A stretch of 38,071 nucleotides of DNA from Bacteroidota bacterium (GTDB taxonomy: Bacteria > Bacteroidota > Bacteroidia > Bacteroidales > VadinHA17): the NCBI GenBank assembly GCA_030605195.1, contig JAUWBB010000004.1, forward strand, positions 1 to 38,071, read 5' to 3'. Positions 1 to 8,491 of this stretch are shown here, one piece after another. A program made the translations under genes and the position numbers. The notes below the pieces were generated by a model that was not told the DNA's origin, made no database searches, and worked only from the letters and a program-made list of their open reading frames with translations. Within the stretch, counting starts at the first letter, position 1, and each line of letters begins with the position of its first letter.

Positions 1-290
1 GGACTGTAATTGCGGATCTGCATCTCGGAGATCATGCGGTTACGTAAACTTTTTTTTTTCATGGTAATTGAATTTTAGTTAAATAAAATCCAATTTACGT
101 AAACCTTTTCAAATTATCGCCGAAGGCGGTTTTCGTTCAACTTGTTTATAATGGGAATAAACTTCACATTAATACTCCGATATTTCCGGATAAAAGGAAG
201 TTTGTTCCACTTTATTACAAATATAATCAAAAATCCATGTCCTTCAAAGGACTATTTATACTTAAATACTTGTTCTATTATCTTACAGTT

Positions 291-400
291 TACCCCGTTG
301 GAATAATTATCCTACGGGGTTTACCCCGTTGGAAATTCCGAAATTCCTACGGGGTTTATCCCGTTGGAATAATTATTGGAAATTCCTACGGGATTTATCC
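291..400. repeat. three tandem near-palindromes
   Basis: Three back-to-back units of about 30-43 bases each start with TACCCCGTTGGAA (third unit TATCCCGTTGGAA) and end with CCTACGGGGT or CCTACGGGAT. Each unit is almost its own reverse complement, so each can fold into a hairpin with an ACCCCGT/ACGGGGT stem. The middles differ in length while the arms are kept. The ORF called over this stretch (237-509) is the translation of the repeat and is not a gene. Confidence 0.8.
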
Positions 401-539
401 GGGCCAGGTATTTATATCCCGAATAGCTTCTGCCTGCGATAGGCATCCTCCCAAAGGGATTCCTTTGGAACTATGGGAAAAGGCATCGCTTTGCAAGCTT
501 TCGGGATAAATTATTACTCACTACGTTCGTGAGATCACT

Positions 540-726
540 TCGTTAAGTTCGCTTCGTTCATGAGATCGCCCCGATAGCCATCGGGGCTAAGTTCAACTAT
601 GTTTATATAACTATGCTTGAATGATCGGAGATCCTGACAGCGCAGCTCGTCAGGATAAGTTCGACTATGATTTAAATCTCATTTGGTAGATCCCGACGAA
701 CTTCGTTGTCGGGATGAGTTCGACAT
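540..726. repeat. hairpin cassettes with constant flanks
   Basis: Three hairpins sit between similar flanks, 'GAGATC' or 'TAGATC' on the left and 'TAAGTTCGACTATG'-like sequence on the right. Stems are GCCCCGAT/ATCGGGGC (568-587), TCCTGAC/GTCAGGA (632-655) and TCCCGAC/GTCGGGA (691-714). The stems differ from each other, but both arms stay complementary. A simpler unit without a strong stem lies just to the left (about 530-550). No gene is supported from base 1 to the mnmE stop at 770. Confidence 0.7.
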
Positions 727-769
727 TCATTATTCACTTCGGCTCTGCCTTGTAAATAATGTGTCTCAC

Positions 770-2176
770 TCACTTACCAATACAAAACTTCGAGAAAATA
801 TTACCCAGGATCTCGTCTGTGGTGATCTCGCCGGTGATCTCACCCATGTAATGCAAAACCTCCCGGATATCCTGCGCCAGGAAATCACCGGAAATTTCCT
901 GTTCCAGTCCGTTCAAAACACGTTGAATGGCTTTAGATGAGTGAATTAAGGCTTCATAGTGCCATGTATTGGTAATAATTATGTCATTCTCCTCTAAAGG
1001 TTTCAGATTAATGGTTTTTACCAGTTCCTGGGCCAGGTCATGAACATCCTCGTGATCGAGGGCCGAGATCAGTATAAATCCATCCTTCTCACGGAGAGAA
1101 TCAAGTTTTTTGCAGGTGAATTTCTTGTTTATCTCAGATTCAGCCAGCTTGTCGGTTTTATTTATGACAAGAATAAGCTGCTTGTCGTCAGAAAAAGTCT
1201 GTTTCAGTATTTCTTTAACAGACCCCTGTATTATGTTAATATCATCTGTAGCATCCACCAAAAGAAGAACGATGGACGCCTGTTTGATTTTCTGGTAGGT
1301 TTTACGAATACCAAGGTTCTCAATGAAATCTGAAGTTTCCCTCAATCCAGCTGTATCAATAAAACGAAAAGCAACACCCTCAATAACAATAGTGTCTTCA
1401 ATCGCATCCCTGGTAGTACCCGGCACCTCGGAAACAATTGCTTTTTCTTCTTTTACCAGCGAATTCAGAAGAGTGGATTTGCCTACGTTTGGCTTACCTA
1501 CAATGGCTACCGGGACCCCGTTTTTTATTACATTTCCAAGCGAAAATGAATTTACTAACTGTTCTATCAGCTTATTGATCTTTAAAACCAGGTCTTTTAA
1601 CTCCTTCCTGTCAGCAAATTCAACATCCTCTTCAATGAAATCCAGTTCCAGTTCAATGAGTGAAGTAAAGTTCACCAGTTTCTCCCTTAGTTTTTTTATT
1701 TCATCCGAGAAGCCACCACGCATCTGGTTGATAGCCACCTTATGGGATGCCCGGGATGTTGAAGCAATCAGGTCGGCTACTGCCTCCGCCTGTGAGAGGT
1801 CCATTTTACCATTCAAAAATGCACGCATAGTAAACTCTCCGGGGGTTGCAAGCCGTGCTCCGTTATTAATGAACAGTTGAAGCAATTGTTGCTGCACATA
1901 TGTAGCGCCATGGCACGAAACCTCAACCACATCTTCGCCGGTGTAGGAGTGAGGGGCTTTAAAAATTCCAACCACAACCTCATCAATGATCTTATCCCCA
2001 TCCCTGATGGTTCCAAAATGCAATGTATTGGGCTTTTGACTGATCAGCTTTTTCCTTTTTGAATAGAAAAGTTTGTCGCATATACGTACGGCATCTTTAC
2101 CTGAAAGCCGCACAACAGCAATGGCGCCTGAGCCGGGTGGGGTTGAAATAGCGCAAATGGTAGAATCGTCGAGCAT
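770..2176 (-). CDS. mnmE: tRNA uridine-5-carboxymethylaminomethyl modification GTPase MnmE (TrmE)
   Basis: MnmE works with MnmG to add a carboxymethylaminomethyl group to the wobble uridine (U34) of certain tRNAs, using GTP, a folate one-carbon unit and FAD. The protein begins MLDDSTICAISTPPGSGAIA, the typical N-terminal folate-binding domain. The embedded G domain shows GKPNVGKST (P-loop), DTAGLRE (G3) and NKTDK (G4), and the protein ends in the hallmark FCIGK, whose Cys is catalytic. The ORF track extends the gene 60 residues further upstream to 2356, but that extension is low-complexity and unlike the family. The ATG at 2176 gives 468 residues, the normal length, and sits about 45 nt behind a Bacteroidota-type -7 box. 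It is transcribed alone. Confidence 0.96.
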   Translation of the reverse strand: MLDDSTICAISTPPGSGAIAVVRLSGKDAVRICDKLFYSKRKKLISQKPNTLHFGTIRDGDKIIDEVVVGIFKAPHSYTGEDVVEVSCHGATYVQQQLLQLFINNGARLATPGEFTMRAFLNGKMDLSQAEAVADLIASTSRASHKVAINQMRGGFSDEIKKLREKLVNFTSLIELELDFIEEDVEFADRKELKDLVLKINKLIEQLVNSFSLGNVIKNGVPVAIVGKPNVGKSTLLNSLVKEEKAIVSEVPGTTRDAIEDTIVIEGVAFRFIDTAGLRETSDFIENLGIRKTYQKIKQASIVLLLVDATDDINIIQGSVKEILKQTFSDDKQLILVINKTDKLAESEINKKFTCKKLDSLREKDGFILISALDHEDVHDLAQELVKTINLKPLEENDIIITNTWHYEALIHSSKAIQRVLNGLEQEISGDFLAQDIREVLHYMGEITGEITTDEILGNIFSKFCIGK

Positions 2177-2220
2177 TTGAAACTTTGTTTTTAGTTTTTG
2201 AAATCTGCGCGTTTTCCATT

Positions 2221-2229
2221 GCAAATATA
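2221..2229 (-). promoter_or_regulatory. probable -7 element of the mnmE promoter
   Basis: On the minus strand the bases read TATATTTGC, an exact match to the Bacteroidota -7 consensus TAnnTTTGC, about 45 nt before the mnmE ATG. I see no clear TTTG -33 box at the expected spacing, only a T-rich stretch. Confidence 0.45.
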
Positions 2230-2377
2230 CGAAACAATGGGTGAAGAAAAGGTTAAGGTTGAGGTTGAGGTGGCAGCGGCAGTAGGACGAAGCTCCCTGC
2301 CCGAATGACTTCGGTCGGGCGGGCGGTTCGTCATTTTGTTGAGGTGGAAGTAGCAACCTGTCCGGCTACTGACGGAT

Positions 2378-2660
2378 AGCAGGAATAAGTCTCCAGTAAG
2401 ATAGCAAAGCGCAGAGCGCATGGCGCAAAGAGGCGAGAGGGCGAAGCCCGAGTTAATGACCATAAATGACAGCGTCAACGAATGACAGTGAATTTGAAAC
2501 ACAGAACCAAACTTCACGCCTGTCCCGTTTTTTCGGGGAGCAGGTGGTGGGAAGGCTTGTGGGAGTGAGTAAACCGGTTCAGTAGAGCCGAATTGTATTC
2601 GGCTAGACGCAGACCTGCCAAAGTCTGGAGGACCTGCCTGCCCTCCGTAGTAAACGAAGG
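2378..2660. repeat. dispersed composite repeat, copy A
   Basis: Four short blocks occur in order: AGCAGGAATAAGTCTCCAGT (2378), GTGGGAGTGAGTAAACC (2559), GTAGAGCCGAATTGTATTC (2582, part of a GCCGAAT/ATTCGGC hairpin), and AGACCTGCCAAAG with GGAGGACCTG (2611-2636). The same blocks in the same order recur at 15879-16092. This accounts for most of the space between mnmE and the Hdr operon. The ORFs called here (2191-2517, 2514-2702) are translations of the repeat, not genes. Confidence 0.7.
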
Positions 2661-2719
2661 CGGGGCAGAGTCGTTAAATAATAAACGTGTATGCCAATTC
2701 ACTGAAAATACTGAGATAG

Positions 2720-4558
2720 TCAGCGGTTAACAGGCATATTGGAATAATTCCGGATTTTCATATTAGCTGTAATCTTTTCAACTGGTAAGGTAATCATAGA
2801 CTCGGCGTAAATCTCCGCGAGGTCCTTTACAGGATAAAGGCCGGCCATTTGGAAAGTCATTTTACATAACGGACAACCGGTTGTTAGTTGTTGAGTATCA
2901 TTTGTTACAATTTGCTCAATGGTTTCCCGGGCAATTTGCATCTTTTCTTCGACATCCAGTTCCAGGTCAGCAAGGCTTCCACCGCAACATAAACCATCCC
3001 CGGCTTTGTAATCTTTGTTTTGTAAATAAACCAGTGAGTCCAGAACTTTTCTCGGTTCACTGTATATTCCCAGATCGCGTCCCAGTTCACATGGATCATG
3101 ATAAACAGTTTTTACTCCGTTTCGTTGAGGAATGAATCTTCCTTCTTTTATCAGGGAATTCAGATACTGGGAATGATGAACCACAGGTATCTGGAAATAG
3201 TAATCATTTTTAAAGGTATTCAGACAAATCGGGCAGGTGGTAACGATTAATGCAGGATGACAATCCAGTATCCTTCTCCGTGTTCTGTTCACAATTTCCC
3301 TGAATGCTTCATATTGTCCTGATAACAGTAAAGGCCGGCCACAACATATGGCCTCATATTCATCAATAAAAATGAAATCTTCTCCGGTGAGCATAAAAAT
3401 TTTCTTCATCGCTTCCCTGATCGCCGGTGTTAACCGTGTCATGCATCCACCAAAAAAAACGATCCTGGATTGAAATGCAGGCCATGAAGCCTCATCCAAA
3501 TACGAGAAATCATAATTCATTTTTCCGTTCATCCTGTTCCTTTCGTTCATCCTTATTGAAAGTGTGTCTACCTGAACAGGGCAAACCTGTTTACAACGAC
3601 CACACATTAAACAATTCATAATTGAATTTTCTTTGGGTTTTTTCCCGTTCCGTAGATTTCTGAGGAAATATAACGATTGTCCCATTAAGCCGGTTTTAAC
3701 ATTCATTTGACAGGTGTCAAGGCATATTCCACATGACGAACAGGCATGTACCTGGAAATTGGTGATGCCGTCATCATGAAGAACTTCTATATTGGCATTT
3801 TTAAGGAAAATATGCGGTATTTCGGTAAAGATATGCATGTAGCGGGAGAAGGGGAGAAGAATAAAAAATCCTCCAAGAACACTGGAATAAAACAACCATG
3901 CAGCATTTGAAAGGAAATTGTAATTTTCCTGAAGATAAATCAGGTTTCCTAGAAAACCTGTAAAGAAGCCACCCCCATCATAAAAAGTATGATTAAGTGT
4001 TTCTGCGATCAGCCTGGCCGGGAAAACAAGCCATAAAAAAGCCAGTGCTACTTTATCAGTACTGCTGTGATTTGCTGTTTTACCGACACCAAGGAGTTTC
4101 GCGTTGAACCGTTTATAAATTGCGAGGAAAAGTCCGGATAAAACAAAAATCAAGAGTATATCCATGATGTAGTTAAACCCTGTTACCGACCATCCGGTTT
4201 CCAAATGCCCTCTGGTATAGAAATCAAGGAATATTGCTTTATACGGGGAAGCAAAAAATGTGCCTGTTTTACTGATGGTTTCAATATGTCCTGCCAATAT
4301 GAGAAGAAACCACCCGAAAGCAAGGCTCATATGCATATACCACAGTCGCTTGTTTACCTTAAATATTCTTATGTGTAACAAGCATTCCCTGAACACTTCA
4401 ACAAGCGAAACCACTAACCATTTTATTGACAGGGCTTTCTTCAATCTGACTTTGTTCTTGATACGCAACGCCATAAACCAGCGAATATAACTGGCTGTCA
4501 ATGAGATAATTAAAAAAATCAATCCAATTGTGAACGGTATGACGAAAAATGATTCCAT
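2720..4558 (-). CDS. membrane heterodisulfide-reductase-like protein (HdrE-HdrD fusion)
   Basis: A 612-residue protein in three parts. Roughly residues 1-240 hold several hydrophobic helices with histidines, resembling the cytochrome b-type subunits HdrE/DsrM. Next come two 4Fe-4S motifs, CSSCGICLDTC and CLMCGRCKQVCP. Last are two CCG modules, each with a lone Cys, a CCG and a C-x2-C (CCGRPLL with CPIC; DPCE, CCGGS and CPLC), as in HdrD, DsrK and GlpC. By family knowledge it should pass electrons between a soluble Fe-S partner and the quinone pool at the membrane. It is the last gene of a five-gene operon, 5 nt after its neighbour. The electron donor and substrate are not readable from the sequence. 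Confidence 0.85.
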   Translation of the reverse strand: MESFFVIPFTIGLIFLIISLTASYIRWFMALRIKNKVRLKKALSIKWLVVSLVEVFRECLLHIRIFKVNKRLWYMHMSLAFGWFLLILAGHIETISKTGTFFASPYKAIFLDFYTRGHLETGWSVTGFNYIMDILLIFVLSGLFLAIYKRFNAKLLGVGKTANHSSTDKVALAFLWLVFPARLIAETLNHTFYDGGGFFTGFLGNLIYLQENYNFLSNAAWLFYSSVLGGFFILLPFSRYMHIFTEIPHIFLKNANIEVLHDDGITNFQVHACSSCGICLDTCQMNVKTGLMGQSLYFLRNLRNGKKPKENSIMNCLMCGRCKQVCPVQVDTLSIRMNERNRMNGKMNYDFSYLDEASWPAFQSRIVFFGGCMTRLTPAIREAMKKIFMLTGEDFIFIDEYEAICCGRPLLLSGQYEAFREIVNRTRRRILDCHPALIVTTCPICLNTFKNDYYFQIPVVHHSQYLNSLIKEGRFIPQRNGVKTVYHDPCELGRDLGIYSEPRKVLDSLVYLQNKDYKAGDGLCCGGSLADLELDVEEKMQIARETIEQIVTNDTQQLTTGCPLCKMTFQMAGLYPVKDLAEIYAESMITLPVEKITANMKIRNYSNMPVNR

Positions 4559-4563
4559 ATCTA

Positions 4564-4905
4564 TCAGGTTTTGTATATTTCAAATATTCTTTTCATTTCT
4601 ACAATCGCTTTTCTCGTATTAACTCCCCTGGGGCATACCAACCAGCATTTACCACAATACTGACAGTATTTCAATCCTCTTTTAAGATTTACATACAAGC
4701 CGGTTTTTAAATAAAGATGTAATTTTCTAAACCCCATTCCGGTCATTTCAGATGAATTACAGGTAGCGGTGCATGAACCGCATGAAATGCATAATGATAA
4801 GGAAGGGACCTTTTCTATCATTTCCTTGTAAGCAACATTTGGGCGGTCCTGGTCAAGCAACTGATCTTTATGAATTTTGAAGCCGAAATCTGTCATGCCG
4901 ATCAT
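4564..4905 (-). CDS. small HdrC-like 4Fe-4S dicluster protein
   Basis: A 113-residue protein with two complete 4Fe-4S motifs, CISCGSCTATC near residue 39 and CQYCGKCWLVCP near residue 83, and HdrC-like sequence between them. HdrC proteins carry electrons between the HdrA flavin and the HdrB/HdrD catalytic clusters. The ATG at 4905 overlaps the end of the HdrA-like gene by about 38 nt; a second ATG three codons later (4896) would shorten the overlap. It is the second HdrC-type gene in the operon and sits directly before the membrane HdrE-D fusion, so I infer that it serves that subunit. Confidence 0.82.
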   Translation of the reverse strand: MIGMTDFGFKIHKDQLLDQDRPNVAYKEMIEKVPSLSLCISCGSCTATCNSSEMTGMGFRKLHLYLKTGLYVNLKRGLKYCQYCGKCWLVCPRGVNTRKAIVEMKRIFEIYKT

Positions 4906-5947
4906 GAATTTCAGATATTAAAGAATTTTTAAGAAAATGATGTACCTCAAACGCGACCCTTGATGCTTCATTCATCGATTCTGTAATATTTTTTGGCCCC
5001 GTGCAAGCACCAGCGAAGAACAACCCGTCTTTTTGAGGGTTTGATGAAAAATCAATTTTACCCGTTCCAAAAAATCCGTCGGTCCCGGTCTGTTCATTTA
5101 TTAACGGGCATATCCGGCTGACGGATTTATCAAGCTGCATGCCAACCAATAATACTATCATATCCACGATCATTTTAGCCGGTTTTCCTGCAAGCGTATC
5201 TTCGTATCTTATTACCAATGAACCGTCAACATCTTCATTTGTTTCAGAGAGTCTCCCGCGTATAAATTGTATCTTGTGGCTCATCTGTGCCATCTTATAA
5301 TTGTCTTCATAAAATCGTCCGTTCAGTCTCAGGTCCATATACAGGCAACTGACCTGGATTCCGGGAATCCTTTTCCCGAGTTCCATAGCTTGTTTAATCC
5401 CGGTGATACAGCAGACCGATGAGCAATATTCATTACCAACCTTAATATCTCTCGATCCCACACAATGAATCATCGCGACTTTACCCGGAACCTTTCCGTT
5501 TGTCATGGTAATGTTATTATTTTTCAGTTTATCTTCCAGTTCAACAGAAGTAATTACGTTATCATATATCCCATAGCCGTATTCTTCCTTTCTCCCGGCA
5601 TTAAAAGGTTTAAAACCTGTTGATATAAAAAGGGCTGGGCTTGTGTAGATAGTTTGGTTCTGATCTGCTACTGTAAATTCTTCAGGACTTTTTGTAATTG
5701 TTTCGATTTGTACCGATGTCATTATGTTTTTTTTCTGATCTTTCAGCAATGGATTAAGAATTTCCATAGCAGATTCATCATGAGGGAAAAGAGTATTCCA
5801 TAATAACAGTTTTCCACCCGGTTGGTACTCTTTCTCCAGGATAAATATCTTATAACCCAGTGACTGCAGAATTGTGCCTGCTTTCAATCCTGCCGGACCG
5901 GCTCCAATAATAATACAATCAGCTTCTGTTCTTTTCATATTTTTCAA
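4868..5947 (-). CDS. short HdrA-like FAD oxidoreductase
   Basis: A 359-residue flavoprotein. The N-terminus has a dinucleotide-binding motif, CIIIGAGPAGLKAG, then the HdrA-type sequences EKEYQPGGKL, HCVGSRD and YCSSVCC; the last two hold the Cys residues that bind a 4Fe-4S cluster near the flavin in HdrA. It lacks both the N-terminal extension and the C-terminal ferredoxin domains of full HdrA, so it resembles the short HdrA/QmoA-like forms. HdrA normally carries the FAD that splits or joins electron pairs. It overlaps hdrB by 4 nt at the start, which suggests translational coupling. Whether it bifurcates electrons cannot be told from the sequence. Confidence 0.85.
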   Translation of the reverse strand: MKNMKRTEADCIIIGAGPAGLKAGTILQSLGYKIFILEKEYQPGGKLLLWNTLFPHDESAMEILNPLLKDQKKNIMTSVQIETITKSPEEFTVADQNQTIYTSPALFISTGFKPFNAGRKEEYGYGIYDNVITSVELEDKLKNNNITMTNGKVPGKVAMIHCVGSRDIKVGNEYCSSVCCITGIKQAMELGKRIPGIQVSCLYMDLRLNGRFYEDNYKMAQMSHKIQFIRGRLSETNEDVDGSLVIRYEDTLAGKPAKMIVDMIVLLVGMQLDKSVSRICPLINEQTGTDGFFGTGKIDFSSNPQKDGLFFAGACTGPKNITESMNEASRVAFEVHHFLKNSLISEIHDRHDRFRLQNS

Positions 5948-7014
5948 TAAACTTTTAGTAAATCGGGTATTTGGGGTTTTGATAGTTGTTTGCCTGAAAA
6001 TCCTATATATTTCACAGCCGGATCGTAATCCACACCCATTTTTCCCAATAATGGTTCGACTGCCACCTGGTGCATTTGTAATCCCAGGTGCCAGGGATCA
6101 TATCCGAGGGCCAGGGCGGCAACTTCTTCGTAAGTTAGTACAGGAATTCCATTACCTTCCTCACCATAAGTTTCACCCTTCGTCTCACTGATGACATATT
6201 GCCATCGATCGAAGAAAAAATTACAGCCCGGACAATTGGTAACTATCAGGTCAGGCTGATAAGGTTCCATGGATTTCATTTTTCTGTAGGTACAGGATAA
6301 TGAGTACCCCCGGCTGGCCTTTATAAAATACTGTCTGAATCCGAATCCACAACACATTCTTTTTTCGGGATAATCAATTACCTCGCCACCCAACGATTCT
6401 ATAAGACCGGCAAGAACATAAGGATGTTCTGCTCCCCCGATCCCCTTCTCAGGGAATATTTTGGCATAGTGACAACCGATATGTTCAACCACCTGAAGTG
6501 GTTTTCCCGTATATTGATTTACAAGTTTGTATCGTGTTTTGGCCGCGATCTGATCCTTGAATTTAAAGATAATATCACTGGCGTGAACAAGATTTTCCGG
6601 TATTCTAAATTCTCTTTCTGTTGAACGGTAGAGGTAATCACGTACCTGTTCCTCAATTTCCGGATGTTTCTCCCATATATCCAGGATTTCATTATACAAA
6701 CCAAAGGAAGTAACACAGGAAATTACAAAATTGTGATATCCGGCTTCCGCCATCAGGGAAAACTGCCTTGCAATCACTGTCATGGTTGTTTCAAGCTTTA
6801 CCAGGTCAACATGATAGCCGATCCCTGTACAGGTTGTATGATTGGGATCGGTGTACAAATCTTTTCCAAGATCGTTCCTTAATATCCTGATAAATGCCTC
6901 TTCAGCGCCGGGAAAGAAGTTTTGCCTGATACAACTCCTGACAAAATAGTATTGATCATCGGCAATATCTTTCTGATATTCATTCCAGAATACTTTCTTA
7001 CCGTCAACTTTCAT
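5944..7014 (-). CDS. HdrB-like CCG-domain protein with a degenerate first module
   Basis: A 356-residue protein of the HdrB type. The second CCG module is complete: HIGCHY, then RMCCGFG, then TNCPGC. In the first module the usual CCG reads TCTG and the usual C-x2-C reads CVTS, so several ligands expected for the first non-cubane 4Fe-4S cluster are gone. In HdrB these clusters cleave a disulfide; with only one intact module the chemistry may differ. The gene overlaps hdrC upstream by 11 nt and hdrA downstream by 4 nt, so the operon is tightly coupled. Confidence 0.82.
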   Translation of the reverse strand: MKVDGKKVFWNEYQKDIADDQYYFVRSCIRQNFFPGAEEAFIRILRNDLGKDLYTDPNHTTCTGIGYHVDLVKLETTMTVIARQFSLMAEAGYHNFVISCVTSFGLYNEILDIWEKHPEIEEQVRDYLYRSTEREFRIPENLVHASDIIFKFKDQIAAKTRYKLVNQYTGKPLQVVEHIGCHYAKIFPEKGIGGAEHPYVLAGLIESLGGEVIDYPEKRMCCGFGFRQYFIKASRGYSLSCTYRKMKSMEPYQPDLIVTNCPGCNFFFDRWQYVISETKGETYGEEGNGIPVLTYEEVAALALGYDPWHLGLQMHQVAVEPLLGKMGVDYDPAVKYIGFSGKQLSKPQIPDLLKVY

Positions 7015-7711
7015 CCTCGTTCGGGTTTTTGGAATACATTAGCTGAAAATATTTATTTAAGTGCGTATCATTGTACTCCAGGTTTAGTTTTTTTGCACAT
7101 TCAGCTGCATCGTTCTCTAATTTTTCAAACCGGTCAGTGCAGCCGGTGATATTAAAAATCGCTTTAAGTTCATTCATACTCTTTTTTGAAATTTTCCTGA
7201 GTGAACCGTTGCCAGGCTTGTTATATGAATTGCCGAAGAGATTATATATTTCACTGCTGTTTTTTCTGATCCAGTCCCAAACGGGACCCGCTTCCGGAAA
7301 TAAACCGGTATCCACACCATCGGCATGCACACAATAACCGGTAGCCAGAATTGTATCCCCGATAAGCTTCTTTAAAACATACATCTGCTTTCCCCTGTGT
7401 GAGTGCAGGTAAAATCCTGTTTCAATGGAAAGGTTTCGAAGTGCTAATATTAACAACCCTGGGGTATTACCCCGGGGACATCTTGTTTTACATGACATAC
7501 ACTGGCCACAATACCATATTTTTTCACCTTTCAGAAGTTCCTCAAGTATTTTCTCGTTCTCAACCTGAAGAGCATCGGCAATTTCCCTTGGGTCGTAATC
7601 ATAAAATGAAGCAGCAGGACAAATGGCTGTGCAGGTACCGCAATTAATACACGCTTCCAGTCCTTCACTGAACCGGACATCATACTTTAACCGGTCAAAC
7701 AACTTTCCCAT
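7004..7711 (-). CDS. HdrC-like 4Fe-4S dicluster protein, first gene of the Hdr operon
   Basis: A 235-residue protein with two 4Fe-4S motifs, CINCGTCTAICP near residue 21 and CGQCMSCKTRCP near residue 70, typical of HdrC. The C-terminal 120 residues are longer than in classical HdrC and have no motif I recognise. The ATG at 7711 fits the family start. It heads a run of five overlapping or nearly touching minus-strand genes (HdrC-B-A-C-ED). The spacer to the response regulator gene (7712-7846) shows no clear promoter or terminator. Confidence 0.84.
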   Translation of the reverse strand: MGKLFDRLKYDVRFSEGLEACINCGTCTAICPAASFYDYDPREIADALQVENEKILEELLKGEKIWYCGQCMSCKTRCPRGNTPGLLILALRNLSIETGFYLHSHRGKQMYVLKKLIGDTILATGYCVHADGVDTGLFPEAGPVWDWIRKNSSEIYNLFGNSYNKPGNGSLRKISKKSMNELKAIFNITGCTDRFEKLENDAAECAKKLNLEYNDTHLNKYFQLMYSKNPNEDES

Positions 7712-7846
7712 TCATTCAAAATTTTTGCTAAAATAACATGCATTCAAACAATGGACAAGCCCTTAAATACTTATTTTTTTTTCAGAAACACGGGATGGTA
7801 TAAAGTGGTAGAGATGGTAAGTATTTATACTACTATATAAAGATCA

Positions 7847-8491
7847 CTAAATCTCAATAAGTTTGTTTTCAACGGCATACATGACCAGACTTGCCGTGTT
7901 GTGTGTATTTGTTTTATCAAGGATGTTTGCCCTGTGCTTATCTACTGTCCTCTTGCTTATATTAAGTTCTTCGGCGATCTCCTGGTTGGAAAAACCTTTA
8001 CATATCAGGTGAAGAATCTCATTTTCCCTGTTGGATAACTTTATTGCCGGAGTTTTGTCTTTCTTGACTTCCTGAATATTTTTAACGACATTATAAAGGA
8101 CTTCCTGGCTGAAAAATGTTCCTCCGTTATACACAGTTTTTATCGCTTTGACCACTTCATCAATACCGGAATTTTTCAGGATAAATCCTTTTGCTCCTGC
8201 CTCTATCATTTTCAAATAATATTCTTCTTCACCGTACATGGATAGTGTAATGATCTTAAGGTCGGGATACATCCGGATGGCTAAACGGGATGCTTCAATT
8301 CCATTCATTACCGGCATTTCGATATCCATCAACACTACATCAGGCATAGTCTTTTGCAGCAATTTACAAAACTCTTTTCCGTTTTCAGCTTCGCCTGTTA
8401 TCTCAATTTCTTTTTCCGCTTTTAGTAAAGTAGACAGGCCATTTCTGAATAATTTATGATCATCCACCAAAACAACTTTAACTTTTTTCAT
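7847..8491 (-). CDS. NarL/LuxR-family response regulator
   Basis: A 214-residue regulator. The receiver domain (residues about 4-120) has the acidic VDDHKLF start, the phosphorylation site in VVLMDIEMP and a Lys in FILKNSG. The C-terminal LuxR-type helix-turn-helix reads LSNRENEILHL...SNQEIAEELNISKRTVDKHR. Its ATG overlaps the stop of the histidine kinase gene by 4 nt (ATGA), so the two are a cognate pair. Targets are unknown; the nearest downstream genes are the Hdr operon, but no operator could be identified. Confidence 0.92.
   Translation of the reverse strand: MKKVKVVLVDDHKLFRNGLSTLLKAEKEIEITGEAENGKEFCKLLQKTMPDVVLMDIEMPVMNGIEASRLAIRMYPDLKIITLSMYGEEEYYLKMIEAGAKGFILKNSGIDEVVKAIKTVYNGGTFFSQEVLYNVVKNIQEVKKDKTPAIKLSNRENEILHLICKGFSNQEIAEELNISKRTVDKHRANILDKTNTHNTASLVMYAVENKLIEI

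Noticed and set aside
237-509. 90-aa plus-strand ORF
   Set aside because: It is the translation of the tandem palindromes; the repeated VYPVGIIIGNS-like words come from the DNA repeat.
2177-2702. N-terminal extension of MnmE and ORFs 2191-2517 and 2514-2702
   Set aside because: Low-complexity and repeat-derived text; MnmE has its family start and a -7 promoter box at 2176-2229.
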